DNA of 64,000 nt. Source: Takakia lepidozioides. Lineage: Eukaryota; Streptophyta; Takakiopsida; Takakiales; Takakiaceae. Under the pieces are notes generated by a model. That model saw nothing but the letters and a program-made list of their open reading frames with translations. It searched no databases and was not told the origin of the DNA. This document shows positions 11,333 through 21,989 of the stretch, one piece after another. Numbering within the stretch: the first letter of the stretch is position 1; the number at the start of each line of letters is the position of its first letter. The translations under genes were made by a program, and so were the position numbers. The stretch is taken from assembly GCA_030704615.1 (NCBI GenBank), contig CM060731.1:28520001-28584000 (forward strand). The letters are read 5' to 3'.

Positions 11333-11772
11333 ATGGTTGGCTGGAACAGTGTGCGTTGACGCACACTATTTGAGCTGCCAGGTAAGTCTGCATTGAACCT
11401 CAAATACATGCCCTATGTGGCCAATTTTCACATGAAAAAAAACAATGACAAGTTGGGCTCAAACAGTGTGCGTTGACGCACACTATTTGAGCTGCCAGGT
11501 AAGTGTGCATTAACGCTCAAAGAGATGCCCTATGTGGCCGATTTTCAGATAAAAAAAACAATGACATGGTGGGCTGTTGTGCGTTGACGCACACTGTTTG
11601 AGCTGCCACGTAAGTGTGCATTGAAGCTCAAAGAGATGCCATATGTGGCCGATTTTCAGATTAAAAAAATAATGACATGGTGGACACGAACAGTGTGCGT
11701 TGACGCACACTGCTGGAGCTGCCACGTAAGTGTGCATTAAAGCTCAAAGAGATGCCCTATGTGGCCGATTTT

Positions 11773-11808
<36 letters not shown>

Positions 11809-12141
11809 ATGGTTGGCTGGAACAGTGTGCGTTGACGCACACTATTTGAGCTGCCAGGTAAGTCTGCATTGAACCTCAAATACATGCCCTATGTGGCCAA
11901 TTTTCACATGAAAAAAACAATGACAAGTTGGGCTCAAACAGTGTGCGTTGACGCACACTCTTTGAGCTGCCACGTAAGTGTGCATTGAAGCTCAAAGAGA
12001 TGCCTTATGTGGCCGATTTTCAGATTAAAAAAATAATGACATGGTGGACTCGAACAGTGTGCGTTGACGCACACTGCTGGAACTGCCACGAAAGTGTGCA
12101 TTAAAGCTCAAAGAGATGCCCTATGTGGCCGATTTTCAAAG

Positions 12142-12182
<41 letters not shown>

Positions 12183-13063
12183 ATGGTTGGCTGGAACAGT
12201 GTGCGTTGACGCACTCTTTTTGAGCTGCCAGGTAAGTCTGCATTGAACCTCAAATACATGCCCTATGTGGCCAATTTTCACATGAAAAAAACAATGACAA
12301 GTTGGGCTCAAACAGTGTGCGTTGACGCACACTATTTGAGCTGCCACGTAAGTGTGCATTGAAGCTCAAAGAGATGTCTTATGTGGCCGATTTTCAGATT
12401 AAAAAAATAATGACATGGTGTGCTCAAACAGTGTGCGTTGACGCACACTTCTGGAGCTGCCTTGAGATGCCCTATGTGGCCGATTTTCGAAAAAAAAAAA
12501 AAAAAAAAAAAAAAAAAGAAAAAAAAAAGGTGCTTGCAACAGTGTGCGTTGACGCACACTGTTTGAGCTGCCACGTAAGTCTGCATTGAACCTCAAATAC
12601 ATGCCCTATGTGGCCGATTTTCACATGAAAAAAATAAAGACATGTTGGGGTCAAACAGTGTGCGTTGACGCACACTGTTTGAGCTGCCACGTAAGTGTGT
12701 ATTGAGGCTCAAAGAGATGCCCTAGGTGGCCGATTTTCATATAAAAAAAAACAATGACATGGTGGGCTGGAACAGTGTGCGTTGACGCACACTGTTTGAG
12801 CTGCCAGGTAAGTCTACATTGAACCTCAAATACATGCCATATGTGGCCAATTTTCACATGAAAAAAACAATGACAAGTTGGGCTCAAACAGTGTGCGTTG
12901 ACGCACACTATTTGAGCTGCCACGTAAGTGTGCATTGAAGCTCAAAGAGATGCCTTAAGTGGCCGATTTTCAGATTAAAAAAATAATGACATGGTGTGCT
13001 CAAACAGTGTGCGTTGACGCACACTGCTGGAGCTGCCTTGAGATGCCCTATGTGGCCGATTTT

Positions 13064-13101
<38 letters not shown>

Positions 13102-15045
13102 CCCGCGCTAGTGTGCGTTGACGCACACTGTTTGAGCTGCCACGTAAGTCTGCATTGAACCTCAAATACATGCCCTATGTGGCCGATTTTCACATGAAAA
13201 AAATAAAGACATGTTGGGGTCAAACAGTGTGCGTTGACGCACACTGTTTGAGCTGCCACGTAAGTGTGTATTGAGGCTCAAAGAGATGCCCTAGGTGGCC
13301 GATTTTCATATAAAAAAAAACAATGACATGGTGGGCTGGAACAGTGTGCGTTGACGCACACTGTTTGAGCTGCCAGGTAAGTCTGCATTGAACCTCAAAT
13401 ACATGCCCTATGTGGCCAATTTTCACATGAAAAAAACAATGACAAGTTGGGCTCAAACAGTGTGCGTTGACGCACACTATTTGAGCTGCCACGTAAGTGT
13501 GCATTGAAGCTCAAAGAGATGCCTTATGTGGCCGATTTTCAGATTAAAAAAATAATGACATGGTGTGCTCAAACAGTGTGCGTTGACGCACACTGCTGGA
13601 GCTGCCTTGAGATGCCCTATGTGGCCGATTTTCGAAAAAAAAAAAAAAAAAAAAAAAAATGCCCGCAACAGTGTGCGTTGACGCACACTGTTTGAGCTGC
13701 CACGTAAGTCTGCATTGAACCTCAAATACATGCCCTATGTGGCCGATTTTCACATGAAAAAAATAAAGACATGTTGGGGTCAAACAGTGTGCGTTGACGC
13801 ACACTGTTTGAGCTGCCACGTAAGTGTGTATTGAGGCTCAAAGAGATGCCCTAGGTGGCCGATTTTCATATAAAAAAAAACAATGACATGGTGGGCTGGA
13901 ACAGTGTGCGTTGACGCACACTGTTTGAGCTGCCAGGTAAGTCTGCATTGAACCTCAAATACATGCCCTATGTGGCCAATTTTCACATGAAAAAAACAAT
14001 GACAAGTTGGGCTCAAACAGTGTGCGTTGACGCACACTATTTGAGCTGCCACGTAAGTGTGCATTGAAGCTCAAAGAGATGCCTTATGTGGCCGATTTTC
14101 AGATTAAAAAAATAATGACATGGTGTGCTCAAACAGTGTGCGTTGACGCACACTGCTGGAGCTGCCTTGAGATGCCCTATGTGGCCGATTTTCAAAAAAA
14201 AAATAAAAAAAAAATAAAAAAAATGGATGCCTGCATTAGAGTGCGTTGACGCACACTGTTTGAGCTGCCACGTAAGTCTGCATTGAACCTCAAATACATG
14301 CCCTATGTGGCCGATTTTCACATGAAAAAAATAAAGACATGTTGGGGTCAAACAGTGTGCGTTGATGCACACTGTTTGAGCTGTCACGTAAGTGCGTATT
14401 GAGGCTCAAAGAGATGCCCTATGTGGCCGATTTTCATATATAAAAAAACAATGACATGGTGGGCTGGAACAGTGTGCGTTGACGCACACTGTTTGAGCTG
14501 CCAGGTAAGTCTGCATTGAACCTCAAATACATGCCATATGTGACCAATTTTCACATGAAAAAAACAATGACAAGTTGGGCTCAAACAGTGTGCGTTGACG
14601 CACACTATTTGAGCTGCCACGTAAGTGTGCATTGAAGCTCAAAGAGATGTCTTATGTGGCCGATTTTCAGATTAAAAATATAATGACATGGTGGGCTCAA
14701 ACAGTGTGCATTGACGCACGCTGCTGGAGCTACCATGTAAGTGTTTATTGAAGCTCAAAGAGATGCCCTATGTGGCCGATTTTCACATGAAAAAAAACAA
14801 TGACAAGGTGGGCTCAAATAGTGTGCGTTGACGCACACTGCTGGAGCTGCCAGGTAAGTGTGCATTGAACAACAAAGAGATGCCCTATGAGACCGATTTC
14901 CAAATGAAAAAAAGAATGACAAGGTGGGCTCAAACAGTGTGCGTTGACACACACTGCTAGAGCTGCCAGGTAAGTGTGCATTGAAGCTCAAAGAGATACC
15001 CTATGAGGCCGATTCCAAATGAAAAAAACAATGACAAGGTGCACA
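9955..15045. repeat. Palindromic ~116-bp satellite array with higher-order units
   Basis: Roughly 44 tandem monomers. Each monomer contains, in order, a palindrome with arms AGTGTGCGT and ACGCACACT around a two-base TG centre, GAGCTGCCACGTAAGT, a CATTGAAGCTCAAAGAGATG block, CCTATGTGGCCGATTTTCA, a short A-rich tract and ATGACATGGTGGGCTC. In the best copies (about 10077-10115) the complementary arms reach 18 bases. Long A-tracts at about 11287, 11774, 12139, 12489, 13064, 13634 and 14191 mark higher-order units: period about 480 bases, then about 360, then three nearly identical units of about 565 (five monomers) from about 12530 to 14235. Edge monomers are more diverged. Minus-strand frames here are shadows of the repeat and not genes. 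Confidence 0.95.
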
Positions 15046-15399
15046 ACACAACCTCATTACATTCGGGGTCTTCCTGTTTACTGCTCTCTAGGGTTGTTGT
15101 CGTCTTTCCATAATTGATGGTTTCATGTCATGTTTAGGGTTTGTTTTTCATCCAAATACAACACGGCTTCTTGTGGCTTCTTGTCACCCTAAACAGTTTT
15201 TCTGGTTGGTGTCTCTCAGTGTGGTTGTCTGCGAAGTTCGGTGCATGTCATTCCTACATCATTTGCAGGCATCGCCCACAGTCTTTGGGTTAGTGCTAAC
15301 CTTATTGACCTCAGTTTGTTTGTGGTGGATCCCCTTTCGAGAATTACGGGCTATCAGTTCGGGGATTCCGTTGTGAATCGCAATTTTTGGTCAGTGGAG

Positions 15400-16613
15400 G
15401 AAAACATGTCGAGGGAGTAAGATAGACTCGCTCGATTTCATTCCAATGCAGGTAGTCTTCCACTGACTACCACTACAGACGACAATGGGTTTGCAGTTGT
15501 TCATGAGGATGAGCTGGTTACAGTGTTCCCGCTGGAATTGGGTTATCTGCTTGTTCAAAAAGAGGTGTATGACGAGGATGGGAATTTGGATTCTGGGCAC
15601 TTGGAGAAACCATTGGTTGGCGAGTGTGGAAGGAAGTGGAGAGTCCTTCCAGGCACATCCTATGTCCTTGGAAAAGAGAGAAGACAATCAGCAGGATCAG
15701 TAGTTACCCCTGGCACTGCAGCATCAGTCGTGCAGCAGAAGGGCACAGTTCATGTGAAACAAGAGGTGAGCACATCCACTACATTCGTGACTCTTTCAGA
15801 CTCGTCCTCGGAGGATGTTTCTGAGATTCCTCCGCCAGTGCACACTCCCATCTTGGATGATGACGAATTGCAGGAGATAACGAGTGTCATTCCGAAATTG
15901 AAAGCCCTCGCAGGGGTGCTTGGGTGCAAGAGCGAGTTGCGTTTTGTTGATTGGGAGTCCCTTCATGTGCAGCGGGTTCAATACGTGCCAACAAAGTTTG
16001 ATGGGGACATCTTGTTTGAGCTCAACCCTCCCACGTCTTCCAGTGGACTGGCTAGGCTTCTGCAAGGCATGGACAAGAAACATGACGGACACCCTTGGTG
16101 CATGACAAAAACATCGAACATCCACAACGACATTGGATTGAAATTTCGAAGGTCGGTTTGCGTTGGGCATTGCAAGTGCGTGAATATTTCTTGCCCTCGG
16201 CTGAGAAACAGCGCTAATCGGCTGATGACGAATCGGGTGCAAATCACAAATGCAAGATGGAATCGGCTATTTTGCAGGCTCGGGTGACTCGTATCACCGA
16301 AGTCCCTCCCGGGTATGGACGGATTTACACAGTGCTGTCTATTGGCTCAATTTTTCATGGCAAAGAATATCAGGTTACCGTGGGGAATTTCCCTAAATGC
16401 ACTTGTCCGGATTTTGTAACGATGCGTGAGGGCGCCCTCGGCATGAGAGGGAAGTGGATCCTCTGCAAGCATCAATATTACATATATCTTGTAATTATGT
16501 GTTGCGACGGTAAGAGAGACCAATTCATTCACCAAGCCACACTAGGCTACGGAGAAGTCATCACCCTTCTGCAGCGGGACACCTCACGTGGGGCTCCGCC
16601 AAATTCTCTTTGA
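15400..16613 (+). pseudogene. SWIM zinc-finger protein of Mutator-like type, probably internally deleted
   Basis: Frame about 15421-16287 followed by a frame change to 16257-16613. The first part has an acidic/Ser segment after VKQEV (FVTLSDSSSED) and then a Cys-rich DNA-binding-like region (LKFRRSVCVGHCKCVNISCP, about 16140-16195), which resembles the N-terminal zinc-binding domain of plant Mutator-like transposases. The second part carries a SWIM motif: C-T-C then C-K-H 20 residues later (16402-16473). In full-length relatives the catalytic D-D-E core lies between these two domains; here they are almost adjacent, so the core has been deleted near 16257. No ATG start upstream of the acidic part is certain. 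Neighbours are the satellite on the left and the protease remnant on the right, possibly the same original element. Confidence 0.6.
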
Positions 16614-16619
16614 ACACAT

Positions 16620-17300
16620 ACGAGCCATGCCCGCTTCCCATGCTGGTTTCCAGGTTACCGTGTGAAGACTTTGCATTTATGACAAACACATACATTTCGT
16701 TCATGGAACCAGGGCAAATGCACATGCCATTCATTGTAAGCGTCTATCTGTGAATTCAAATAAAGTGTGTCAATCATTCTGAGCTCAAATCTGCCATATT
16801 TTCATATTCCTCTTTTTGTGCAGGCATTGCAGACACGGTGCATGGTGGCCCCCTTTGTTTTGTCCACGGTAATAGGCCCTCTTCCTGCAATCCTCGCCTA
16901 TAGGACCTGCTTCTCCAGCAGATTTGTGCCGCTCACGCTTCCCTGAAGTGTGAGCTCAGCTCACGCTTTGCAGCTTCAACGTGAGCTCAGCTCCCAGGCT
17001 CACGGGGCTGGGCTCACGCCGTAGCTACGCTGCTCCATCGGGCCTCCGGACTTGAAGCCACTTGAGACGGTGGAGTCGGAGTGCACAGATAGAATGCTGG
17101 AGCTGTGGTGTCGTTTCTATGAGAAAACGGTTGAGAAGAAGTACTCAAGTACTGTTGCTCTTCTGTCAGCCTCAACGTGGTCTCGTATGATGACACATTG
17201 GGACGGGCCACGGGAAAGGCTAGTGGAGTATCTGCATTCTTGCTAGAGCGTTCCTCGGCTCGGCAAAGACATAAAAGACTGCCATCATATAATCGTTCTG
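16620..17300. other. Spacer with GTGAGCTC-rich cluster, no gene
   Basis: No coding frame with recognisable content. 16945-17045 has repeated GTGAGCTCAGCTC and GGCTCACG words related to the cluster at 8540-8665. A Ser/Leu-rich shadow frame on the minus strand (17014-17460) is explained by the AGTCTGCT repeats. Confidence 0.4.
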
Positions 17301-17309
17301 ATTGTGGAG

Positions 17310-17660
17310 GAGTAAGATCTCGCATACCCAGTCTGTTCTGTCGGGCCAGTCTTTTGAATGACGTCACTACGTTCACACCTGCCTCTTGCTGGTTGAGTCC
17401 GTTCAGACTGGCAAATCTGCCCAGTCTTTTGAATGAGGACAGTCTGCTCGGTCTGCCCACTCAGCCCTGAGTCTGCTCAATCTGCCGAGTCTGCTGAGTC
17501 TGCCCATTATGCTGAGTCTGCTCATTATGCCGAGTCTGCTGAGTGATGAGTCTTCTGAGTCTGCTGAGTCGTGACTCTGCCGAGTCGGCTGAGTGTAGTG
17601 GGACCAGGACCAAGCCTACTTGTGAGTCTGTAGAGTCTGCTGGAGAGGCAATTGGAGTGG
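17310..17660 (+). repeat. AGTCTGCTGAGTCTGCT array
   Basis: The clearest array of the 8- to 9-base word: AGTCTGCTGAGTCTGCC and AGTCTGCTCATTATGCC units follow each other almost without interruption from about 17465 to 17600. In frame, GAGTCTGCT units would encode Glu-Ser-Ala repeats. Confidence 0.75.
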
Positions 17661-17708
17661 TCTGCTGAGAGGACTGTTGCCGTGAGACTCATGAGATTCA
17701 TCTTGCAG

Positions 17709-17991
17709 GGCGCACTGGAGTGTTGTTGTCATCGACGTGCGGAAAGGCTGCTACACTCACATGAACTCCATCGAGTCTTTGTATGGTTGACCATATGTTT
17801 TGTCATGGATACGGAAGCTGCATGCGGAGTGTTTAGGCTACACTGTTGATTCACCGGGTTGGGAGGAGGTTAGGGCATTTCAGTTCAACCAGCCTGAAGT
17901 GCCCCAACAGCCATTCAGCTGGGAATGCGGGTTTTACGTCATGTCCTTCATCCAAGGATATTATGAATGGCTACAAACTGGGCATAGTTGA
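17709..17991 (+). pseudogene. Ulp1/SENP-type (C48) cysteine protease remnant
   Basis: In one frame, after a good splice acceptor (TTCATCTTGCAG, ending 17708), the sequence reads AHWSVVVIDVRKGC, then HMNSIESLYG, TGA at 17788-17790, and later QQPFSWECGFYVMSF. These are the core of clan CE Ulp1-like proteases: His (codon 17713), the oxyanion Gln six residues before Cys, and Cys (codon 17926). His to Cys is 71 residues and His to the second triad position is 17; human SENP1 has 70 and 17. The second triad position is Asn (17764) instead of Asp. The N-terminal half of the protease is not visible. Mutator-like elements are known to carry Ulp1 domains, so with the SWIM gene 1.1 kb upstream it probably belongs to such an element. 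The TGA makes it likely dead. Confidence 0.7.
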
Positions 17992-18079
17992 ACCTCTTCT
18001 AAAAGGACAGAGAGAGGAGTACTTTCACGAAACACTGGTTTACGTTCAAGTTTGCACTTGGCTAACGGATGCAGTGTCT

Positions 18080-19150
18080 TAAGTACATCTTGACTGGTTT
18101 GACCGCTGCTGAGAAAGCAGTATTCTCATAGATATCCATCTGGGCCTGAGATTAGAGGTGCACCATAGGACGCATTTGTCATGTAAGCATGCTTTTGAGC
18201 ATTTGCAACGAAATAAAATATGACTTTGCATACACATCCTATTGGTCGCATATGAGTGCAGTGTGGAGTAGTCGCTGTAGACTTGTGACCAATTCACTGC
18301 ATGTTGTTAAGCGGACTTACCCCTGCACACACAATCATTTTATTTAACATACCAAGGGAGTCCACTGGTCAGCAAATAGCCGAGAGTCAGCAGACTGCCA
18401 GAGTACGGGAAGAGGGTATGCCTAGGCTTGTGAGCAGACAGAGGGCAATGTCGCCAGACTGACGAGAGTCCGACAGACCGAGGAGTTGGAACCAGTCTGG
18501 CAGACTGACAGATGCAATTGGGAACCATGAGTTTGCACTGGTGAGCAGACTGTCGAGAGAGTCACCGGAGTGGTAGAGTAATGGCATTGGCCAGTAGACT
18601 GCCAAGTCTGGTTAGCAGAGTAAGTGAGAGTCCACCGTACTGAGAATGGCCAGTCTGATGGGCAGACCGCATGAGCTCACTGGTCAGCCAGGTGCAGGCA
18701 CGTTCAGAACCGGGAGACTGGTCTGCTCAGGAGAAGGTTGGCACAGTAGACCATTCGAAGACTGCGTCCCAGCCTGGTACAGCAGACTGGTTCAGACACC
18801 AGAAGACTGGTTGAGCAGACTGGTTCAAACGGTAGAAGACTAGTTGAGCAGACAAGTTCAGACGCCAGAAGACTGGTTTACCAGGCTGGTTGGCAGACAG
18901 GTTGGAAGTCTGGTGCACATGCAATCGTACCGCTGAAATTTTATTTCATGGGGAGAATGATACTGTACCATTTCCTACATTCCTACTCTATTTTACAACT
19001 GGTATACGGTCTGCAACCCTCCGGATTGTGGAGTATATGTGTGCTATAGGTGTTGGGGCACCAACCCTCTTCCCTGTTTTGCGTAAGACCCTGGTCGCGT
19101 TTTCCATGCCTCAACGAAATCCCGTTTCTTTTTCAGCGACATATTGTTGT
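18080..19150. repeat. AGCAGACTG-rich DNA (reverse-complement orientation)
   Basis: From about 18370 to 18900 the complement of the AGTCTGCT word dominates: AGCAGACTGGTT, CAGACTGNCAGA and GACTGGTTGAGCAGACTG (four copies of the last type between 18780 and 18890). 18080-18360 and 18900-19150 contain no recognisable gene. The word changes strand bias between 17.6 and 18.4 kb. Confidence 0.6.
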
Positions 19151-19156
19151 TGTCAT

Positions 19157-21886
19157 TTACAGGACGGAAGCTCTTTGCTGCCGCAGGATGCAACATTCCT
19201 GCAGCACTCTTGGCGAGAATATCAACAAGCTGCCCCCTACAGATACGAAGAGAAGACAATACATGTTTTTGCAGGTATTTGTCGTCCCCAACAATGCGAA
19301 GTATGTCTGCAAATTCTTCATGGAGGATGGTACGAGGACAGGCTCCGCATCATAGGGGAAGTCATCTGTGGAAGGGCCCTCTGTTGCATTTCCCAAACCC
19401 TCTTCGTCACCGACACTTGCATGAACCCTAAACACATTATGCAATCCTCCATGAATGGTTCCCAGCGCCGTGCCACAAGCGCGCACTATGAGCCCATCCT
19501 GCAAGTGTGGATGAAGCAACTTCAGGACTCGGACTTGATGTTTGCACAAATTGCCCTTCATTGCCCATGGGCAAGTGCAAGAAGCCCATTCGCATCCGGG
19601 GTTGTAAACAATGTAAATTGTGTTTGGGTAATTGGTGTTTAGAACATAGGCTGGTTGCCCAGGATGGAACGGAAGAGTGACATTGCAAGCTGGGATATCG
19701 CGTGCCGCAAGCACAGAACTGGATATGTACTCTCATGTTTGTCATTCCTTATGAATCCGTGCGTCTTCAGGTGAATTGCATACCAGTAGTGTGTTAGCAC
19801 ACGGCCTTTGAGTTCCCATATGAGCCAATCCACTCTACGCCCAGTCATTTTGCCTTTCCCTATCCTCAGTCTTGCCTTCAAGTTTCCATGGTATGCCTCA
19901 ATGCTAGCATTGGTGTCTTGACTGGCATGCGGAACATGGCGAGCTGCTGTACACCACATTGCTATTTTAGGACGCCATTCCTTATCGATGTAGTCCAGAA
20001 ATTCATGCCCATTCGGATATTTCTTTCTCATGCGTCGGAGCGTTGTTGCTACCCATGCAAGACCTTATTTGGGATTGCTTGGTCTACCTCTACAGTACAT
20101 GAGGTCTCCCATATCTTTCAGCAAGTTTGCGGCAGTGATAGAATCTTTGGTTTTCGCGCATGATTGCTTCACCCAAGCCCGCCGGACATGCCAAAGGCAC
20201 AGGAAAATGAGCACTCCTTGAAAAACAGCCCTGCAAAGTACACATGTCCACATGAGAGACTTCAAAGAGGATTTCGCCAGTGGACTTGGGCACTAACCCA
20301 GTAGACTGTCTAGTTGACTGGTCTGCTCGTCTGTTCCAAACGGATTCAGGCAGCAGACTCGCCCACTCTGACCTGCCATGAGTGTTGCCCTCACGACACC
20401 GCCAACAGACCTGACCACACTGACCTCGCAGCGGACTTACGTAAGTGAGTCTTGCAACGGACTTGGCCAGAGGGCATCCCGAGCGGACTGGGTTGCCAGC
20501 AGACTTCCAAACAGTCCCCTCCGGCGGACTCGCCTACGAGCGGACTTGCTCGACCAGACTGAGGTCGAGCAGACTGGCGCACGTGAGTCTTGCAGCGGAC
20601 TGCTTGCAAACAGTCCCCTCCGGCGGACTCGCCTGCCAGCGGACTTGCTGGACCAGACCGAGGTCGCAGCAGACTGACGCACATGACTCCTGCAGCGGAC
20701 TGCTTGCGAACAGTCCCCTCCGGCGAACCTACCTGCTAGCAGACTTGCTGGACCAGATTGAGGTCGCAGTAGACTGACGTGAGTCTTGCAGCGGACTGCT
20801 TGCGAACAGTCCCCTCCGGCGGACTTGCCCTTCTAGCGGACTTGCCCTTAGGAGACCGGCAGCAGACTTACCCAGACTTTGCTGGCAGCACACCCGAGTA
20901 GACTGACTTGTCCCGTGTCCATGCATCCCCCAACCCGGTGTTGTTCATGACGTGCTCTTTATGTTCCATCATGATTTGGGCGACTGACAGGCCTCGGCAC
21001 AGACACTCCATGACCCATGCTTTCAATTCCTCGCTAATGTGTGGTGCATAGGCGTGACAAGTGTTCCTGAACTCAACGGACTTCCCATGACAGGCGTTCC
21101 CTTTCGCGTCTGTATGCTCCATATTGTTGTAGTACGTGAGGACACAAATGTCGGGGGCGAGATAACATTGCTGGACCTTGAAACAGCACTGACAACCACG
21201 CTTGTAAGACTCTCCATATTCCGACTTCTTTCTCCTTGGGCCTTTATGAGGGTGAGATGTTCCAGCACCCACAAGAGGTCCTCCACGTTTCAGTTTGGGA
21301 TCCTCCACTATTGCATTGTTGGTGCGCTTGTCATCTGGACCGTAGCAGCATTGATACCTGGACATAAAAATCACAATGGATATCCATCGACTTCTGGAAG
21401 TATGAAATCACAGAACGTGGGTACGAATAATGGCAACAAACATGCAATCAGATTACAAAAGGACTATGAGGATGGAACACACATGATACTGTTTAGAGAA
21501 CTGCTGGCTCTCGGCTCTTTTAGCATGCCGGGTTGCACTTTAGTATGGACATTCACCCAAAACTGAGTGGGGTAGTCCACCAAACTCTCCTCTCCAAGGC
21601 GAAAATCATCAACTCTATCCCACGGTATGCAAGCCTTCAGAACATTCTGTCTGGCACCCATATAACCATATTGCGTGTCTCTCTTCCATTGGAGGTCCTT
21701 CGTGTTGAAGGGTCCTGGTTTGGGTGTTTGCAAACTTTGTCGAAGAGGCCGTTTAATCCAGCATCCTGTTTTTAGTATATCATCACCTTCTGCTTCCACG
21801 TCCATACCCTGTACAGTACAGAGGACACGCTTCAGAACCTGCAAGAAACGCGCCACAGTACACTGGACACGATGGACAACGTGCAA
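19157..21886 (-). pseudogene. Mutator-like transposase with WRKY/GCM1-like finger and SWIM domain
   Basis: Read right to left: 21886-21464 contains an N-terminal piece (DDFRLGEESLVDYPTQFW). 21374-20868 holds a WRKY/GCM1-like zinc finger (RGCQCCFKVQQC, then the His pair in MEHTDAKGNACHG) and a helical region. 20880-20290 is filled by repeats instead of the first part of the catalytic core. 20265-19639 resumes with core sequence LCLWHVRRAWVK, TAA at 20065, then SIEAYHGNLKARL. After a frameshift near 19650 comes the SWIM domain CTCPWAMKGNLCKH (CxC-x8-CxH) and a short tail to 19157. The order finger, core, SWIM is typical of plant Mutator-like transposases. At least one stop, one frameshift and one large insertion or replacement show it is inactive. 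Terminal inverted repeats were not found. Confidence 0.75.
20445..20860. repeat. ~100-bp minisatellite inside the transposase
   Basis: Four tandem units; the anchor ACAGTCCCCTCCGGCG starts at 20511, 20610, 20710 and 20806, giving periods of 99, 100 and 96. Each unit also has AGCGGACTTGCTGGACCAGA and GAGGTCGCAGCAGACTGACG, that is, further copies of the AGCAGACT word. It sits exactly where the transposase lacks its central core. Confidence 0.8.
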
Positions 21887-21989
21887 GGAGCATCAGTGCG
21901 CACGTTCGCGGCTGCTGGCAAGTGGCAGGCGGCTTTGAATTCATATCCTAAAAATGGAAGGCTCAGATGGCATTTGCGAACGGACGGTC

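Noticed and set aside
10396-14991. Many minus-strand frames of 75-116 codons with CVNAHC and HTYVAA
   Set aside because: They follow the satellite period exactly, include poly-Phe from the A-tracts and start or stop with monomer variation; they are translations of the repeat.
9955-15045. CRISPR-like array (palindromic repeats separated by similar-length spacers)
   Set aside because: The spacers are themselves conserved between units, monomers drift gradually, the host is a plant, and there are no cas genes.
15113-15135. Telomere-type TTTAGGG words
   Set aside because: Only isolated single copies near the end of the satellite, no tandem run.
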